37,485 nt of DNA, taken from NCBI GenBank assembly GCA_937901915.1, contig CALGUD010000023.1, positions 1 to 37,485 of the forward strand, in the 5' to 3' direction. How positions within the stretch are numbered: position 1 is the first letter of the stretch; each line of letters opens with the position of its first letter. Source of the DNA: an uncultured Flavobacteriaceae bacterium. GTDB lineage: Bacteria; Bacteroidota; Bacteroidia; Flavobacteriales; Flavobacteriaceae. The position numbers were made by a program, and so were the translations under genes. Positions 7,196-14,242 of the stretch are shown piece by piece. Under the pieces are notes generated by a model. It worked only from the letters and a program-made list of their open reading frames with translations, did not search any database and was not told the origin of the DNA.

Positions 7196-8299
7196 ATGAC
7201 GGAAAACCAACTTCTTGCCGTTCTGGCACTTCAAAATGTAAATAATATAGGGGATGCAACTGCTAAAAAACTTATAAATTTTTGTGGGAACGCTGAAAAT
7301 ATTTTTAAAGAAAAGAAAGCCACGCTTTTAAAAATTGATGGTATTGGGGAGAACACCATTAAGGACCTCTATAACTCTGACCACTATGCAGAAGCTGAAA
7401 AGGAGTTTGCTTACATAAAGAAAAATAATATTTCATATTCTTATTTCACAGATGAATCCTACCCCGAAAAACTAAGACACTGCATTGACGGGCCTATACT
7501 GATTTTTAAAACCGGGAATATAGACCTGGCTAACAGGAAAATTATAAGCATAGTTGGTACCAGGCAAATAACCAGTTACGGCGCATACTTTTGTGAAAAA
7601 TTAATTGATGAATTAAGTCCGTTGAACCCGGTAATAGTAAGTGGTTTTGCATATGGAGTTGATATTTGTGCGCAGAAAGCTGCTATGGAAAAAAATTTAC
7701 AGACCATTGGATGCCTTGCACATGGCCTCAACCAGATCTACCCGAAACCACACGGGATGTATATGCACCAAATTGAAAAAAACGGTGGATTTATAACCGA
7801 TTTCTGGAGTAAAGACGAACCGGAGCGAAATAATTTTTTAAGAAGAAACCGCATCATTGCCGGTTTATCTGAAGCTACTATTGTTATTGAATCTGCTGAA
7901 AAAGGCGGAAGCCTTGTAACTGCCGATATAGCCCATTCGTATAACCGGGAAGTATTTGCCGTTCCGGGAAGAACGAATGATAAATTCAGCATAGGCTGCA
8001 ACAATTTGATCAAACAACAAAAAGCCCATATGCTTACTTCTACTGCAGACCTTATTTATATTTTAAACTGGGATATTGAAGACAAAAAACCGAAGCCAAT
8101 CCAGAAAAAATTGTTTGTTGAGTTGGCAGACGATGAAAAGAATATCTATAATTATCTTCAAAAAAATGGAAAGGACCTTATTGACATTATTGCGTTAGAA
8201 TGCCAATTGCCTATACACAAAGTATCGACTACCTTATTGAGTATGGAATTAAAAGGTGTAATAAGGCCGTTACCGGGAAAATTATTTGAAGTTGTCTGA
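7196..8299 (+). CDS. dprA: DNA-processing protein DprA
   Basis: DprA binds incoming single-stranded DNA during natural transformation and loads RecA. The start is placed at the ATG at 7196 (MTENQLLAVLALQNV, 367 aa); an in-frame TTG ten codons earlier only adds a non-conserved leader. An N-terminal helix-hairpin-helix region (about 10-65) includes LLKIDGIGENTIKDL. The Rossmann-like DprA fold follows, with SIVGTRQITSYGAYF, SGFAYGVD, the RRNRIIAGLS motif, ESAEKGGSLVTA and FAVPGR. A small C-terminal winged-helix-like domain (about 305-367) ends in KGVIRPLPGKLFEVV. Length and motif order are normal for the family. It is divergent from the HU/SPOR gene and convergent with the histidine kinase gene. 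Confidence 0.95.
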   Translation: MTENQLLAVLALQNVNNIGDATAKKLINFCGNAENIFKEKKATLLKIDGIGENTIKDLYNSDHYAEAEKEFAYIKKNNISYSYFTDESYPEKLRHCIDGPILIFKTGNIDLANRKIISIVGTRQITSYGAYFCEKLIDELSPLNPVIVSGFAYGVDICAQKAAMEKNLQTIGCLAHGLNQIYPKPHGMYMHQIEKNGGFITDFWSKDEPERNNFLRRNRIIAGLSEATIVIESAEKGGSLVTADIAHSYNREVFAVPGRTNDKFSIGCNNLIKQQKAHMLTSTADLIYILNWDIEDKKPKPIQKKLFVELADDEKNIYNYLQKNGKDLIDIIALECQLPIHKVSTTLLSMELKGVIRPLPGKLFEVV

Positions 8300-8339
8300 C
8301 TTAAGGTAATTATGGTTGTTTTTCTGTTAATGAGAGTAG

Positions 8340-9791
8340 TTAGCGAGCTTTCGGTAAAATTACCGTAAACACACTACCTTTATCAGGCACTGAGGTTAAA
8401 TGTATTTGACCGTTATAAGATTCAACTATATTTTTTACCATAGCCAACCCTAGCCCCATTCCGCTGGATTTAGTGGTAAATTTGGGTTCGAAAATTTTAT
8501 TCAGATTTTCTTCTAACACACCAACACCATTATCGGTTATAGAAATTTTAACTTTCTCTGCTTCACTAAAAACAGACACCAATATTTTTCCTTCCCTGTC
8601 TTCCGGTATTGATTGTATTGCGTTTTTAACCAGGTTTGTTACTACTCTGATTAGTTGTGCCCGGTCTATTTTCACAACAATTTCATCCTCATCTGCAATA
8701 AAACGAATATTGTTTTCATTAAAAATATCCAACGCCAGTTTTACCACCTTAACCACATTCAGGGTTTCATTTTTTTGAGCGGGCATATTTGCAAAATTAC
8801 CAAAAGCCGAGGCTATACTGCTCATAGTGTCTATTTGTTGAATTAGCGTTTTTGAAAATTCAGATATTTTTTTTGTTACATCAGGATCTTTGGGGTCAAA
8901 TTTGCGTTCAAAACTTTGTACCGTGAGTCGCATAGGTGTAAGTGGATTTTTAATTTCATGGGCCACTTGCTTTGCCATTTCCCTCCAGGCCTGTTCGCGT
9001 TCGCCCCTGGCCAGTTTTACGGCACTCTCTTCAAGTTTATCTATCATGCTGTTGTAGGCATCTACCAAACTCCCTATTTCTTCACTGGGGTTGTGCAAAA
9101 TAATTTTTTCATTTAGCTTACTCAACCTGGTTTCATCAAGCTTAACACGAATTGTTTTTAAAGACCTGGTAATATATTTGGATACAAAGTATGCCATCAG
9201 TGTTGCTATAAAGAACATGAAGAGATACACCACTCCAAGCCTCATAAGGAGCTCCCTTAACTCTCTGGAACTAAATGAATCATCTTCAAAATACGGAAGA
9301 TTTAGTATTCCTATCGGTTTAAATTTTCTATCGGTTATATAGGTGTATGAAGATTGAAACTTGTCTCCGGCGACATGGTTTTTTTCTACATACCGTTTGT
9401 TTGCACTTGATCGCAATTCATTCAAAACTTCTGAGGGCAAACAACTGGATATTGTATCGTTTTCAAACCTGGGTTTAGAACTCCTGATAAGGCTGCCTTC
9501 CAAATCATAAATGTTAAAATTCACATTTTGAACATCGGCTATCTGGTATATTTCATCCCTGAATATAAACCTGAGATTTTCTGTTTTAACTTCCCAGGTA
9601 GTACGTTGTAACACATAATCAATATTCGCTTTTACTTGCTCTTCTTTTCGTTCCAGTCGGTCCCGGTGGTAGTCTTCAGATTGCTCTTTGTATTGATAAA
9701 TAGTGACCCCGGCAATTAAAACAGATGCAATGACCACCAGAAGGATCATGGCTAAAAAAATACGGGAGCGAAGAGATAATCTTTTTTGCAC
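8340..9791 (-). CDS. NtrY-like sensor histidine kinase
   Basis: A 483-aa membrane sensor kinase. One membrane helix lies at about 11-33 and a second at about 185-205, enclosing a periplasmic sensor region of about 150 residues. A HAMP domain (about 203-258) is followed by the HisKA helix with the H box MAKQVAHEIKNPLTPMRLT (phosphorylated His278). The HATPase domain shows an N box (VVTNLVKNAIQSIP), a G1 box (ITDNGVGV) and a G2 box (SSGMGLGLAMVKNIVESY). The HEIKNPLTPM form is typical of NtrY-type kinases, whose partners are often NtrC-type response regulators; no response regulator is adjacent. It lies downstream of hemJ on the same strand with a 104-base gap, and converges with dprA. The signal sensed cannot be read from sequence. 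Confidence 0.92.
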   Translation of the reverse strand: MQKRLSLRSRIFLAMILLVVIASVLIAGVTIYQYKEQSEDYHRDRLERKEEQVKANIDYVLQRTTWEVKTENLRFIFRDEIYQIADVQNVNFNIYDLEGSLIRSSKPRFENDTISSCLPSEVLNELRSSANKRYVEKNHVAGDKFQSSYTYITDRKFKPIGILNLPYFEDDSFSSRELRELLMRLGVVYLFMFFIATLMAYFVSKYITRSLKTIRVKLDETRLSKLNEKIILHNPSEEIGSLVDAYNSMIDKLEESAVKLARGEREQAWREMAKQVAHEIKNPLTPMRLTVQSFERKFDPKDPDVTKKISEFSKTLIQQIDTMSSIASAFGNFANMPAQKNETLNVVKVVKLALDIFNENNIRFIADEDEIVVKIDRAQLIRVVTNLVKNAIQSIPEDREGKILVSVFSEAEKVKISITDNGVGVLEENLNKIFEPKFTTKSSGMGLGLAMVKNIVESYNGQIHLTSVPDKGSVFTVILPKAR

Positions 9792-9895
9792 TATTTTAAT
9801 TTTACTAAACTAAGATAACAATAATCAAGCCAACCAGGTAATTTAAAAAGCACAATACTCTATTTACAAATTCCAATATTCCGGCATTAAATACA

Positions 9896-10453
9896 TTAAG
9901 CTTCCGGATTTTTATCCCGTATTCTTTTGTATAATTTAATTCCTATCATTAAAAGAAGAGACAAAACTAAAATGCCTGCAACACCGAAAATCCAATTCAG
10001 GGAGTTTTTTAAGATCACGAGAAAAACAACAGAAAATAAAATAAGTGTGGCACCTTCATTCCAGATACGCATAAATTTAGAGGTATACTTGACCTCATCT
10101 CTTTGAAGTTGATTAAAAATCTGATGCGTTTTTAAATGGTAGATAAAAAGCAAAACAACAAAAGCCAGTTTTACATGCATCCAACCCTGTTGTAGCCAGG
10201 CCGGCATTAAAACAAGCAGCCAGATTGCAAATACAGTTGAAAGGATTGCTGAAGGCCAGGTAATAATAAACCAGAGGCGTTTTGCCATAAGCTTGAGCTG
10301 TTTTCCCAGAATTTCTTTATCAGGTGAAGGTTTATGAAACGCTTCTATTTGATATATAAACAAACGCGGAATATAAAAAAGCCCGGCAAACCAGGTAATC
10401 ACAAATATTAAATGAAGAGATTTTATGTAGTTATAGTATTCGCCCATATTCAA
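9896..10453 (-). CDS. hemJ: HemJ-type protoporphyrinogen IX oxidase (CopD/UPF0093 family)
   Basis: A 185-aa integral membrane protein with about five helices. The opening YIKSLHLIFVITWFAGLFYI followed by PRLFIYQ is the HemJ signature; the conserved histidine in the first helix is thought to bind heme. A second conserved region is WMHVKLAFVVLLFIYHLKTH. HemJ oxidises protoporphyrinogen IX to protoporphyrin IX, the step before iron insertion by ferrochelatase. It is the third gene of a tight - strand operon hemH-MATE-hemJ, eight bases after the MATE gene, which supports the heme role over a generic CopD assignment. An in-frame Met two codons in is an alternative start. Confidence 0.85.
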   Translation of the reverse strand: MNMGEYYNYIKSLHLIFVITWFAGLFYIPRLFIYQIEAFHKPSPDKEILGKQLKLMAKRLWFIITWPSAILSTVFAIWLLVLMPAWLQQGWMHVKLAFVVLLFIYHLKTHQIFNQLQRDEVKYTSKFMRIWNEGATLILFSVVFLVILKNSLNWIFGVAGILVLSLLLMIGIKLYKRIRDKNPEA

Positions 10454-10461
10454 ATTTACAT

Positions 10462-11802
10462 TTATTTAAGCTTTAACCGAATCTCTTTGTTTAAAAAATA
10501 GCCTGTAACTATGGTTGAGAGTATATCAGCAATGGGAAATGACATCCATACTCCCAATTCTCCAAAAAACAGAGGAAGGATAAAAACCAGGGGGATAAAA
10601 AAGAAACCTTGTCGAGTTAAAGTTAGCATTAATGCCGGAACGGCCTTTCCTGCAGCCTGAAAATAAGCCGCTCCAATAAGTTGAATAGCGATAATGGGAA
10701 TGGCAGCAAAAACCCACCGCATGGCATTGGGAGTCTCTTGTATAACCCTTTCATCTACCGTAAAAACCCCGGCTATTTCAGCGGGGAAAATCATAATAAG
10801 AATAAATACAATAGTAGCCATTAAAGCAGCATATTTTATAGCCGTATTAATAGATTCTCTAACCCTGTCGTATTTTTTTGCTCCATAATTGTATCCCGCA
10901 ATAGGTAAAAATCCTTGTGTAACCCCAAGTACCGGAAAGGTAGCAAAAATGAGCATTCTGGCTACAATTGCATACACTGTTACCGAAAGCTCACCTCCCA
11001 GGTTAAATAAAATGTTATTCATAACAAGATACGTTACACTAACCACAGCTTGCCGGGCCAGGGTAACAAAACCTAATGAGCCTATTTCTGATACAATAGT
11101 GCCTTTGAGTTTAAAATGCTTTAAACCTATTTTTAATTCTGAATTCTTACTGATAAAAAACCACACAATATATGAGAAACAAAAGAGGTAAGATATGGTA
11201 GTAGCCCATGCTGCGCCATGCATGCCATAATCTAATACTTTTATAAAAATATAATCGAGCACCAGGTTTGATATTGATGGAATGATCATCGCAATCATGG
11301 CAAACTTAGGCTTTCCTTCGGCTCTTATTACCGTATTTCCCATCATACAGAGCGCCAGAAAAGGTACTCCGTACAACACAATGGTATAGTAGATTTTAGC
11401 AGGTTCAAAAATTTCTCCTTTACCTCCAAATCCGGGGATAATACTATCAACATAAATTAATCCTACAACAACTAATAGAACTGTTAGAAGAAGAGTTAAA
11501 ACAATCTGGTTACCAAATGTATGAAGTGCTTTTTCCCTCCTGTTGCCTCCCAGTGCCCTTGAAAGAATAGAAGATCCGCCAATACCAATTGACATCCCCA
11601 AAGCGGCAATAAAAAAAGAAACCGGTAACACCACGTTAATCGCTGCAATAGCGATGGATCCTATCCAATTACCTACAAAAATAGTATCAACAACAATATT
11701 GAGCGACATTACAAGAATACCAATAGAAGCAGGAACGGCCTGTTTGATTAATAACTTGCCTATAGACTCAGTTCCTAATTCTTCTGCTGATATTTTTGCC
11801 AT
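10462..11802 (-). CDS. MATE family efflux transporter
   Basis: A 446-aa protein with about twelve hydrophobic helices in two homologous halves, the multidrug and toxin extrusion fold. The first half contains the family-typical IGKLLIKQAVPASIGILVMS and VDTIFVGNWIGSIAIAA segments, and the centre holds NTVIRAEGKPKFAM. MATE proteins export cationic or aromatic compounds using a Na+ or H+ gradient across the inner membrane. Its ATG directly abuts the hemH stop codon and hemJ follows after eight bases, so it is co-transcribed with two heme biosynthesis genes. That placement raises the possibility that it exports porphyrins or other toxic intermediates, but the sequence alone does not show the substrate. 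Confidence 0.93.
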   Translation of the reverse strand: MAKISAEELGTESIGKLLIKQAVPASIGILVMSLNIVVDTIFVGNWIGSIAIAAINVVLPVSFFIAALGMSIGIGGSSILSRALGGNRREKALHTFGNQIVLTLLLTVLLVVVGLIYVDSIIPGFGGKGEIFEPAKIYYTIVLYGVPFLALCMMGNTVIRAEGKPKFAMIAMIIPSISNLVLDYIFIKVLDYGMHGAAWATTISYLFCFSYIVWFFISKNSELKIGLKHFKLKGTIVSEIGSLGFVTLARQAVVSVTYLVMNNILFNLGGELSVTVYAIVARMLIFATFPVLGVTQGFLPIAGYNYGAKKYDRVRESINTAIKYAALMATIVFILIMIFPAEIAGVFTVDERVIQETPNAMRWVFAAIPIIAIQLIGAAYFQAAGKAVPALMLTLTRQGFFFIPLVFILPLFFGELGVWMSFPIADILSTIVTGYFLNKEIRLKLK

Positions 11803-12837
11803 TTATTCTACTGTAGCTTCTGAATTTACCCATTCACTTATCCACCGGTTCATAACCTCAACCCAATCATCATTATCGTTTAAACAAGGTATATGCTTAT
11901 AATCTTGCCCCCCCGCTTCACAGAATTGTTCTTTACCTTCCATGGCTATTTCTTCCAAAGTCTCCAGGCAATCCGACACAAAAGCGGGTGTAACAACTAC
12001 AAGGTTCTTAACTCCGGCTTCTGCCAAACGTTCAAATTCAAAATCGGTATACGGCTTTAGCCAGGGATCGCGACCTAATCGGGATTGAAAAGAATTGCTG
12101 TATGTACCCTCTTCCAAACCTAATTGAGTTACTATTTTTTTGGTAGTCTCAAAACATTGATGCCTGTAGCAGGTTTCATGAGCAACAGATGGTGTATTGC
12201 AACAATTTCCATCTATTTTACAATGTGAATTGGTCGGATCTGATTTTAAAATATGTCTTTCTGGAATTCCGTGATAAGAGAATAAAATATGGTCATAGTT
12301 AAATCCTTCCAAATTATTTTTCAGGTTATTACACATCACCCTGATATAATCCTGATGGTTATAAAATGGTTGCAGAGTTGTTATTTCAATTCCGGGGAAA
12401 TTTTTTTTCTGTACTTCGGTAGCTTTTACTACCACAGTTTCAAAAGACGACATGGCGTAATGCGGATACAAAGGCACCAATAAAACCTCGGTAACACCTT
12501 TGTCTTTCAGCTCCTGTAATCCTTTTTTTATGGACATTGAACCATACCGCATCCCTAATGCCACAGGTACCGGTGAATTTTTTGTTACTTTATCTTTAAA
12601 TCGCTCTGAAATTACAATAAGTGGGGAACCTTCATCCCACCATATCTTTTTGTAAGCCTCTGCAGACTGTTTTGGCCTGGTATTTAAAATAATGCCTTTT
12701 ACAACAAATGCCCTTACTAAATAGGGGCTGTCTATAACCCGTTTATCCATTAAGAACTCATCCAAATACTTTCTTACATCTTTTGTCTCAGTGCTGTCAG
12801 GTGACCCCAGGTTGACCAATAAAACTCCTTTACTCAT
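11803..12837 (-). CDS. hemH: Ferrochelatase HemH
   Basis: Inserts Fe2+ into protoporphyrin IX, the last step of protoheme synthesis. The start is the ATG at 12837 (MSKGVLLVNLGSPDS, 344 aa); an upstream in-frame TTG adds only two residues. Diagnostic segments are LLVNLGSPDS at the N-terminus, the DEFLMDKRVIDSPYLVR stretch, the catalytic histidine in LFSYHGIPERH, and the late acidic motif AFVSDCLETLEEIAMEG. A Cys-rich stretch (CKIDGNCCNTP to CYRHQC) lies just after the catalytic His. It is the first gene of the hemH-MATE-hemJ operon, and a TACTTTTG -7 box lies upstream. Confidence 0.95.
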   Translation of the reverse strand: MSKGVLLVNLGSPDSTETKDVRKYLDEFLMDKRVIDSPYLVRAFVVKGIILNTRPKQSAEAYKKIWWDEGSPLIVISERFKDKVTKNSPVPVALGMRYGSMSIKKGLQELKDKGVTEVLLVPLYPHYAMSSFETVVVKATEVQKKNFPGIEITTLQPFYNHQDYIRVMCNNLKNNLEGFNYDHILFSYHGIPERHILKSDPTNSHCKIDGNCCNTPSVAHETCYRHQCFETTKKIVTQLGLEEGTYSNSFQSRLGRDPWLKPYTDFEFERLAEAGVKNLVVVTPAFVSDCLETLEEIAMEGKEQFCEAGGQDYKHIPCLNDNDDWVEVMNRWISEWVNSEATVE

Positions 12838-12859
12838 ATGCAATTTTGAATATATAAAG

Positions 12860-12867
12860 CAAAAGTA
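12860..12867 (-). promoter_or_regulatory. Candidate -7 box of the hemH operon promoter
   Basis: On the - strand TACTTTTG fits the Bacteroidota TAnnTTTG -7 consensus and lies 22 bases upstream of the chosen hemH ATG. No convincing TTTG box is visible at the usual distance upstream, so this is a moderate call. Confidence 0.45.
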
Positions 12868-12942
12868 CGACTTAAAACATTTTATGGGAAGTAATGTGAA
12901 ATTAAGTTGATGAGTTATTGTTTACCCAAGCCTCATTAAAAC

Positions 12943-12971
12943 AAAAAATCCCGGGAGCAGATCCGGGATTT
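12943..12971 (-). terminator. Rho-independent terminator after sdhB
   Basis: A 9-bp perfect stem (AAATCCCGG / CCGGGATTT) with an 8-base loop lies 22 bases past the sdhB stop. On the - strand it runs into a TTTTTTG tract. It ends the sdhCAB transcript and separates it from hemH. Confidence 0.85.
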
Positions 12972-12992
12972 ATCAAGATATTTAAATTAATT

Positions 12993-13739
12993 CTATTTTA
13001 TCACAGATGCCTTCATATACTCCCGGTTCATCCTCGCAATATTTTCTAAGGAGATTCCTTTAGGGCATTCAATCTCGCATGCTCCAGTATTGGAACAATT
13101 TCCGAAACCTTCTAAATCCATTTGCCGTACCATATTTAATACCCTGTCAGTTGCTTCTACTTGTCCCTGTGGTAAAAGGGCCAACTGTGAAACTTTAGCC
13201 GAAGTAAATAACATAGCGCTTGCATTTTTACAAGCTGCTACACAAGCACCGCATCCTATGCAAACTGCAGCATCAAAAGCTTTGTCTGCATCGTGTTTGT
13301 TTATAGGAATTGCATTTGCATCAACCGTGAGGCCTGTAGTATTCACAGAAACATATCCTCCCGCCTGTTGTATACGATCAAATGAGGTCCTGTCAACTAC
13401 CAAATCCTTAATAACCGGGAATGCTTTTGCCCTGAAAGGTTCTATATAAATAGTATCTCCGTCCTTAAAACTACGCATGTGTAACTGGCAGGTAGTAATA
13501 AACCGGTCTGGTCCATGCGGACGTCCATTAATCTGCAAGCTGCAAGTACCGCAAATTCCTTCCCTGCAGTCATGGTCAAACTCAATGGGCTCCTCGTCCT
13601 TAGCTACCAGCTGTTCGTTTAATACATCCAGCATTTCGAGGAACGACATATCCGGTGATACATCATCTAACTGATAATCTACTAATTTCCCTTTGGTATC
13701 AGCATCTTTCTGACGCCATATTTTTAATTTTAACTTCAT
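12993..13739 (-). CDS. sdhB: Succinate dehydrogenase/fumarate reductase iron-sulfur subunit
   Basis: A 248-aa subunit that passes electrons from the flavoprotein to the membrane quinone site. The plant-type [2Fe-2S] cluster ligands lie in DCREGICGTCSL and TTCQLH (Cys58, 63, 66, 84). The C-terminal ferredoxin-like half carries the CIGCGACVAAC motif and CSNTGACEIECPKGI for the [4Fe-4S] and [3Fe-4S] clusters. Length is normal for the type-B enzymes of Bacteroidota that work with menaquinone. It is the last sdh gene on the - strand and is separated from sdhA by about 500 bases containing a four-helix-bundle gene, whereas these genes normally lie close together. Confidence 0.96.
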   Translation of the reverse strand: MKLKLKIWRQKDADTKGKLVDYQLDDVSPDMSFLEMLDVLNEQLVAKDEEPIEFDHDCREGICGTCSLQINGRPHGPDRFITTCQLHMRSFKDGDTIYIEPFRAKAFPVIKDLVVDRTSFDRIQQAGGYVSVNTTGLTVDANAIPINKHDADKAFDAAVCIGCGACVAACKNASAMLFTSAKVSQLALLPQGQVEATDRVLNMVRQMDLEGFGNCSNTGACEIECPKGISLENIARMNREYMKASVIK

Positions 13740-13756
13740 AGCTTAGCTTGTGTTTC

Positions 13757-13784
13757 AGTTAACTGTTAATGGTTAACTGTTAAT
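13757..13784. repeat. Tandem 14-base repeat at the sdhB-side end of the inserted element
   Basis: AGTTAACTGTTAAT is followed at once by GGTTAACTGTTAAT, 18 bases upstream of the sdhB start. The core TTAACTGTTAA recurs in inverted and palindromic form at the other end of the insert (14224-14241), so it appears to be one terminus of an IVS-type element rather than a promoter. Confidence 0.7.
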
Positions 13785-13826
13785 TGGATGGCAATGTCAA
13801 TATTACAGAGCCTGCTTTCTAATTTG

Positions 13827-14201
13827 TTATTTATTTTTTGCTGATTCTAAATAATTTATAAAACCATTTAAAATTTTTATACAATCCATTATCATTAATC
13901 TTAGTTCCTCATATAAGTTGTTATCAATATACTCTTCATCTTGAGCAGTAATAACCTGATCTAATAATTCATATAAAGATCCTCTTGACATTCTGCAATA
14001 TTGGGCATTTTCTTTATAATGAAAACGACCATATCCTTCAGCAATATTGTGAGTGACTGACCTTGAAGCTCTTCGCATTTGTGAAGACAATTCAAACTTT
14101 TCATATTCAGGAAAAGTTTTTACCAATTTAGAGATAAATATTCTTATTTCTCTTCCTTTAATCCAACAATTAAGATCTTCAAATGTTTTTATTTCACTCA
14201 T
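13827..14201 (-). CDS. Four-helix-bundle protein (23S rRNA intervening-sequence type)
   Basis: A 124-aa, fully helical protein with the hallmarks of the IVS-encoded S23/four-helix-bundle family: an FEDLNCWIKGREI opening, SSQMRRASRSVTHNIAEGYG in the middle, and a GSLYELLDQVITAQ third helix. Proteins of this kind were first found in intervening sequences inside 23S rRNA genes and recur as scattered inserts in Bacteroidota; a biochemical role is not established. Here the gene sits between sdhA and sdhB, on their strand. It is flanked by TTAACAGTTAA repeats that begin right at the sdhA stop codon, as if a small element had been inserted there. It would be co-transcribed with sdhCAB. Confidence 0.88.
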   Translation of the reverse strand: MSEIKTFEDLNCWIKGREIRIFISKLVKTFPEYEKFELSSQMRRASRSVTHNIAEGYGRFHYKENAQYCRMSRGSLYELLDQVITAQDEEYIDNNLYEELRLMIMDCIKILNGFINYLESAKNK

Positions 14202-14223
14202 CTCAAAGAACTTCCATTTAACT

Positions 14224-14241
14224 ATTAACAGTTAACTGTTA
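14224..14241. repeat. Palindromic terminus of the inserted element next to the sdhA stop
   Basis: Contains the 18-base palindrome TTAACAGTTAACTGTTAA (14225-14242 counting the final base), placed one base before the sdhA stop codon. It shares the TTAACTGTTAA core with the tandem repeat at 13757-13784 in inverted orientation. The pair brackets the four-helix-bundle gene. Confidence 0.7.
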
Positions 14242-14242
14242 A

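Noticed and set aside
11543..11902. 119-codon frame antisense to the MATE and hemH genes
   Set aside because: Spans the junction of two well-supported genes on the other strand and has no recognisable features.
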